This document shows positions 6,444 to 6,711 of a stretch of DNA of 6,711 nt, piece by piece (positions within the stretch are counted from its first letter, which is position 1; each line of letters opens with the position of its first letter). The stretch is from NCBI GenBank assembly GCA_030696465.1, contig JAUYSE010000177.1, positions 1 to 6,711 on the forward strand, read 5' to 3'. The notes under the pieces were generated by a model that did not search any database, had not been told where the DNA came from, and saw only the letters and a program-made list of their open reading frames with translations. The translations under genes and the position numbers were made by a program. This stretch comes from Legionellaceae bacterium (GTDB taxonomy: Bacteria > Pseudomonadota > Gammaproteobacteria > Legionellales > Legionellaceae).

Positions 6444-6481
6444 CTAACGTCTCCGCTTGCTCACGCGCGCGGAGACGTTAG
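6444..6481. terminator. Perfect 13-bp stem-loop between ccmB and glmS (terminator-like, no T-run)
   Basis: CTAACGTCTCCGC (6444-6456) pairs perfectly with 6469-6481 around a 12-nt loop, in the 115-bp gap between the convergent ccmB and glmS genes. A bidirectional terminator fits the location, but neither strand has a T-run after the stem, so classical intrinsic termination is not supported. A dispersed palindromic repeat or an RNA 3'-end stabiliser is equally possible. Smaller hairpins flank it: GGCG-TTCG-CGCC at 6404-6415 just after the ccmB stop, and AGAGTA/TACTCT at 6508-6524 across the glmS stop. Confidence 0.4.
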
Positions 6482-6492
6482 ATCCAAGGACT

Positions 6493-6551
6493 CACGCCTT
6501 AAGCGCGAGAGTACCCTCTACTCTACTGTCACCGATTTCGCTAAATTTCTG
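6493..6551 (-). other. Putative attTn7 region (unoccupied)
   Basis: Tn7-type elements that use TnsD recognise the last codons of glmS and insert about 25 bp past its stop. The C-terminal codons here (for QPRNLAKSVTVE) encode exactly the sequence found in E. coli GlmS. The expected insertion point, near 6493, shows no transposon end or tns gene, and the next gene is ccmB. Recognition at the DNA level is inferred from protein conservation, not shown. Confidence 0.35.
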
Positions 6552-6711
6552 GGCTGATCTACGTCAGTGCCCTTTAAAACTGCGACATAATAGGCCAACA
6601 ATTGCAAAGGGATCGTGTATAACATAGGTCCAATCCATGTGGAACAAGTAGGAATAGCGACACAAATAACCCCGGGATCTTGCCAAAGTGACGGAGCATC
6701 CGCAAACACCA
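6518..6711 (-). CDS. glmS: GlmS, glutamine-fructose-6-phosphate aminotransferase, C-terminal end only
   Basis: GlmS makes glucosamine-6-phosphate from fructose-6-phosphate and glutamine in the cytoplasm, the entry step to peptidoglycan and lipopolysaccharide amino sugars. The last 64 codons are visible on the minus strand, ending at a TAG (6518-6520); the gene continues past the right edge. YTIPLQLLAYYVAVLKGTDV followed by DQPRNLAKSVTVE is the hallmark end of the second SIS (isomerase) domain and is nearly identical to E. coli. The GTG at 6707-6709 is an internal Val codon, not a start. A ribozyme or small-RNA control region, if present, would lie upstream, outside the window. Confidence 0.96.
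   Translation of the reverse strand, partial: VFADAPSLWQDPGVICVAIPTCSTWIGPMLYTIPLQLLAYYVAVLKGTDVDQPRNLAKSVTVE

Overview
The window looks like chromosomal housekeeping DNA from a gammaproteobacterium of fairly low GC (about 40% by eye). SohB, UraA, MetN/I/Q, CcmA/B and GlmS all read as full-strength orthologues of the enterobacterial proteins but are clearly diverged from them, and the gene order is not enterobacterial. A lineage such as the Legionellales or another low-GC gammaproteobacterial group would fit, but the sequence alone does not fix the taxon. No phage gene, transposase, tRNA, rRNA or CRISPR array is visible.

Layout. Positions 1-748 (+) hold the C-terminal 248 codons of sohB, an inner-membrane serine peptidase. 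A 185-bp gap between convergent genes follows, and almost all of it (755-924) is a large imperfect palindrome with a nested hairpin. uraA, the uracil:H+ symporter, lies at 934-2223 (-). A 125-bp divergent promoter region separates it from a rightward gene run: a 100-residue unknown protein with a Pro/Glu/Lys pentapeptide-repeat tail (2349-2651), metN (2668-3693), metI (3677-4315), metQ (4328-5101), ccmA (5105-5731) and ccmB (5731-6402). Gaps in this run are 16 bp or less, or genes overlap, so it is probably one transcript. A second convergent gap (6403-6517) carries a perfect 13-bp stem-loop, and the 3' end of glmS enters from the right on the minus strand (6518-6711).

How the genes work together. 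MetNIQ is a complete high-affinity methionine ABC importer: lipoprotein binder, permease and ATPase with a methionine-sensing NIL domain. It is joined to ccmAB, the ATPase and membrane subunits that release haem-loaded CcmE during cytochrome c maturation. ccmC and the other ccm genes do not follow. The link between methionine uptake and haem delivery looks like operon rearrangement rather than a shared biochemical pathway, but it would put them under common transcription.

The points most worth a second look are the 170-bp structured palindrome after sohB, the repeat-tailed small protein heading the met-ccm operon, the detached ccmAB pair whose CcmA has Lys in place of the Q-loop Gln, and the stem-loop between ccmB and glmS. 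I saw no clearly new multi-gene system.
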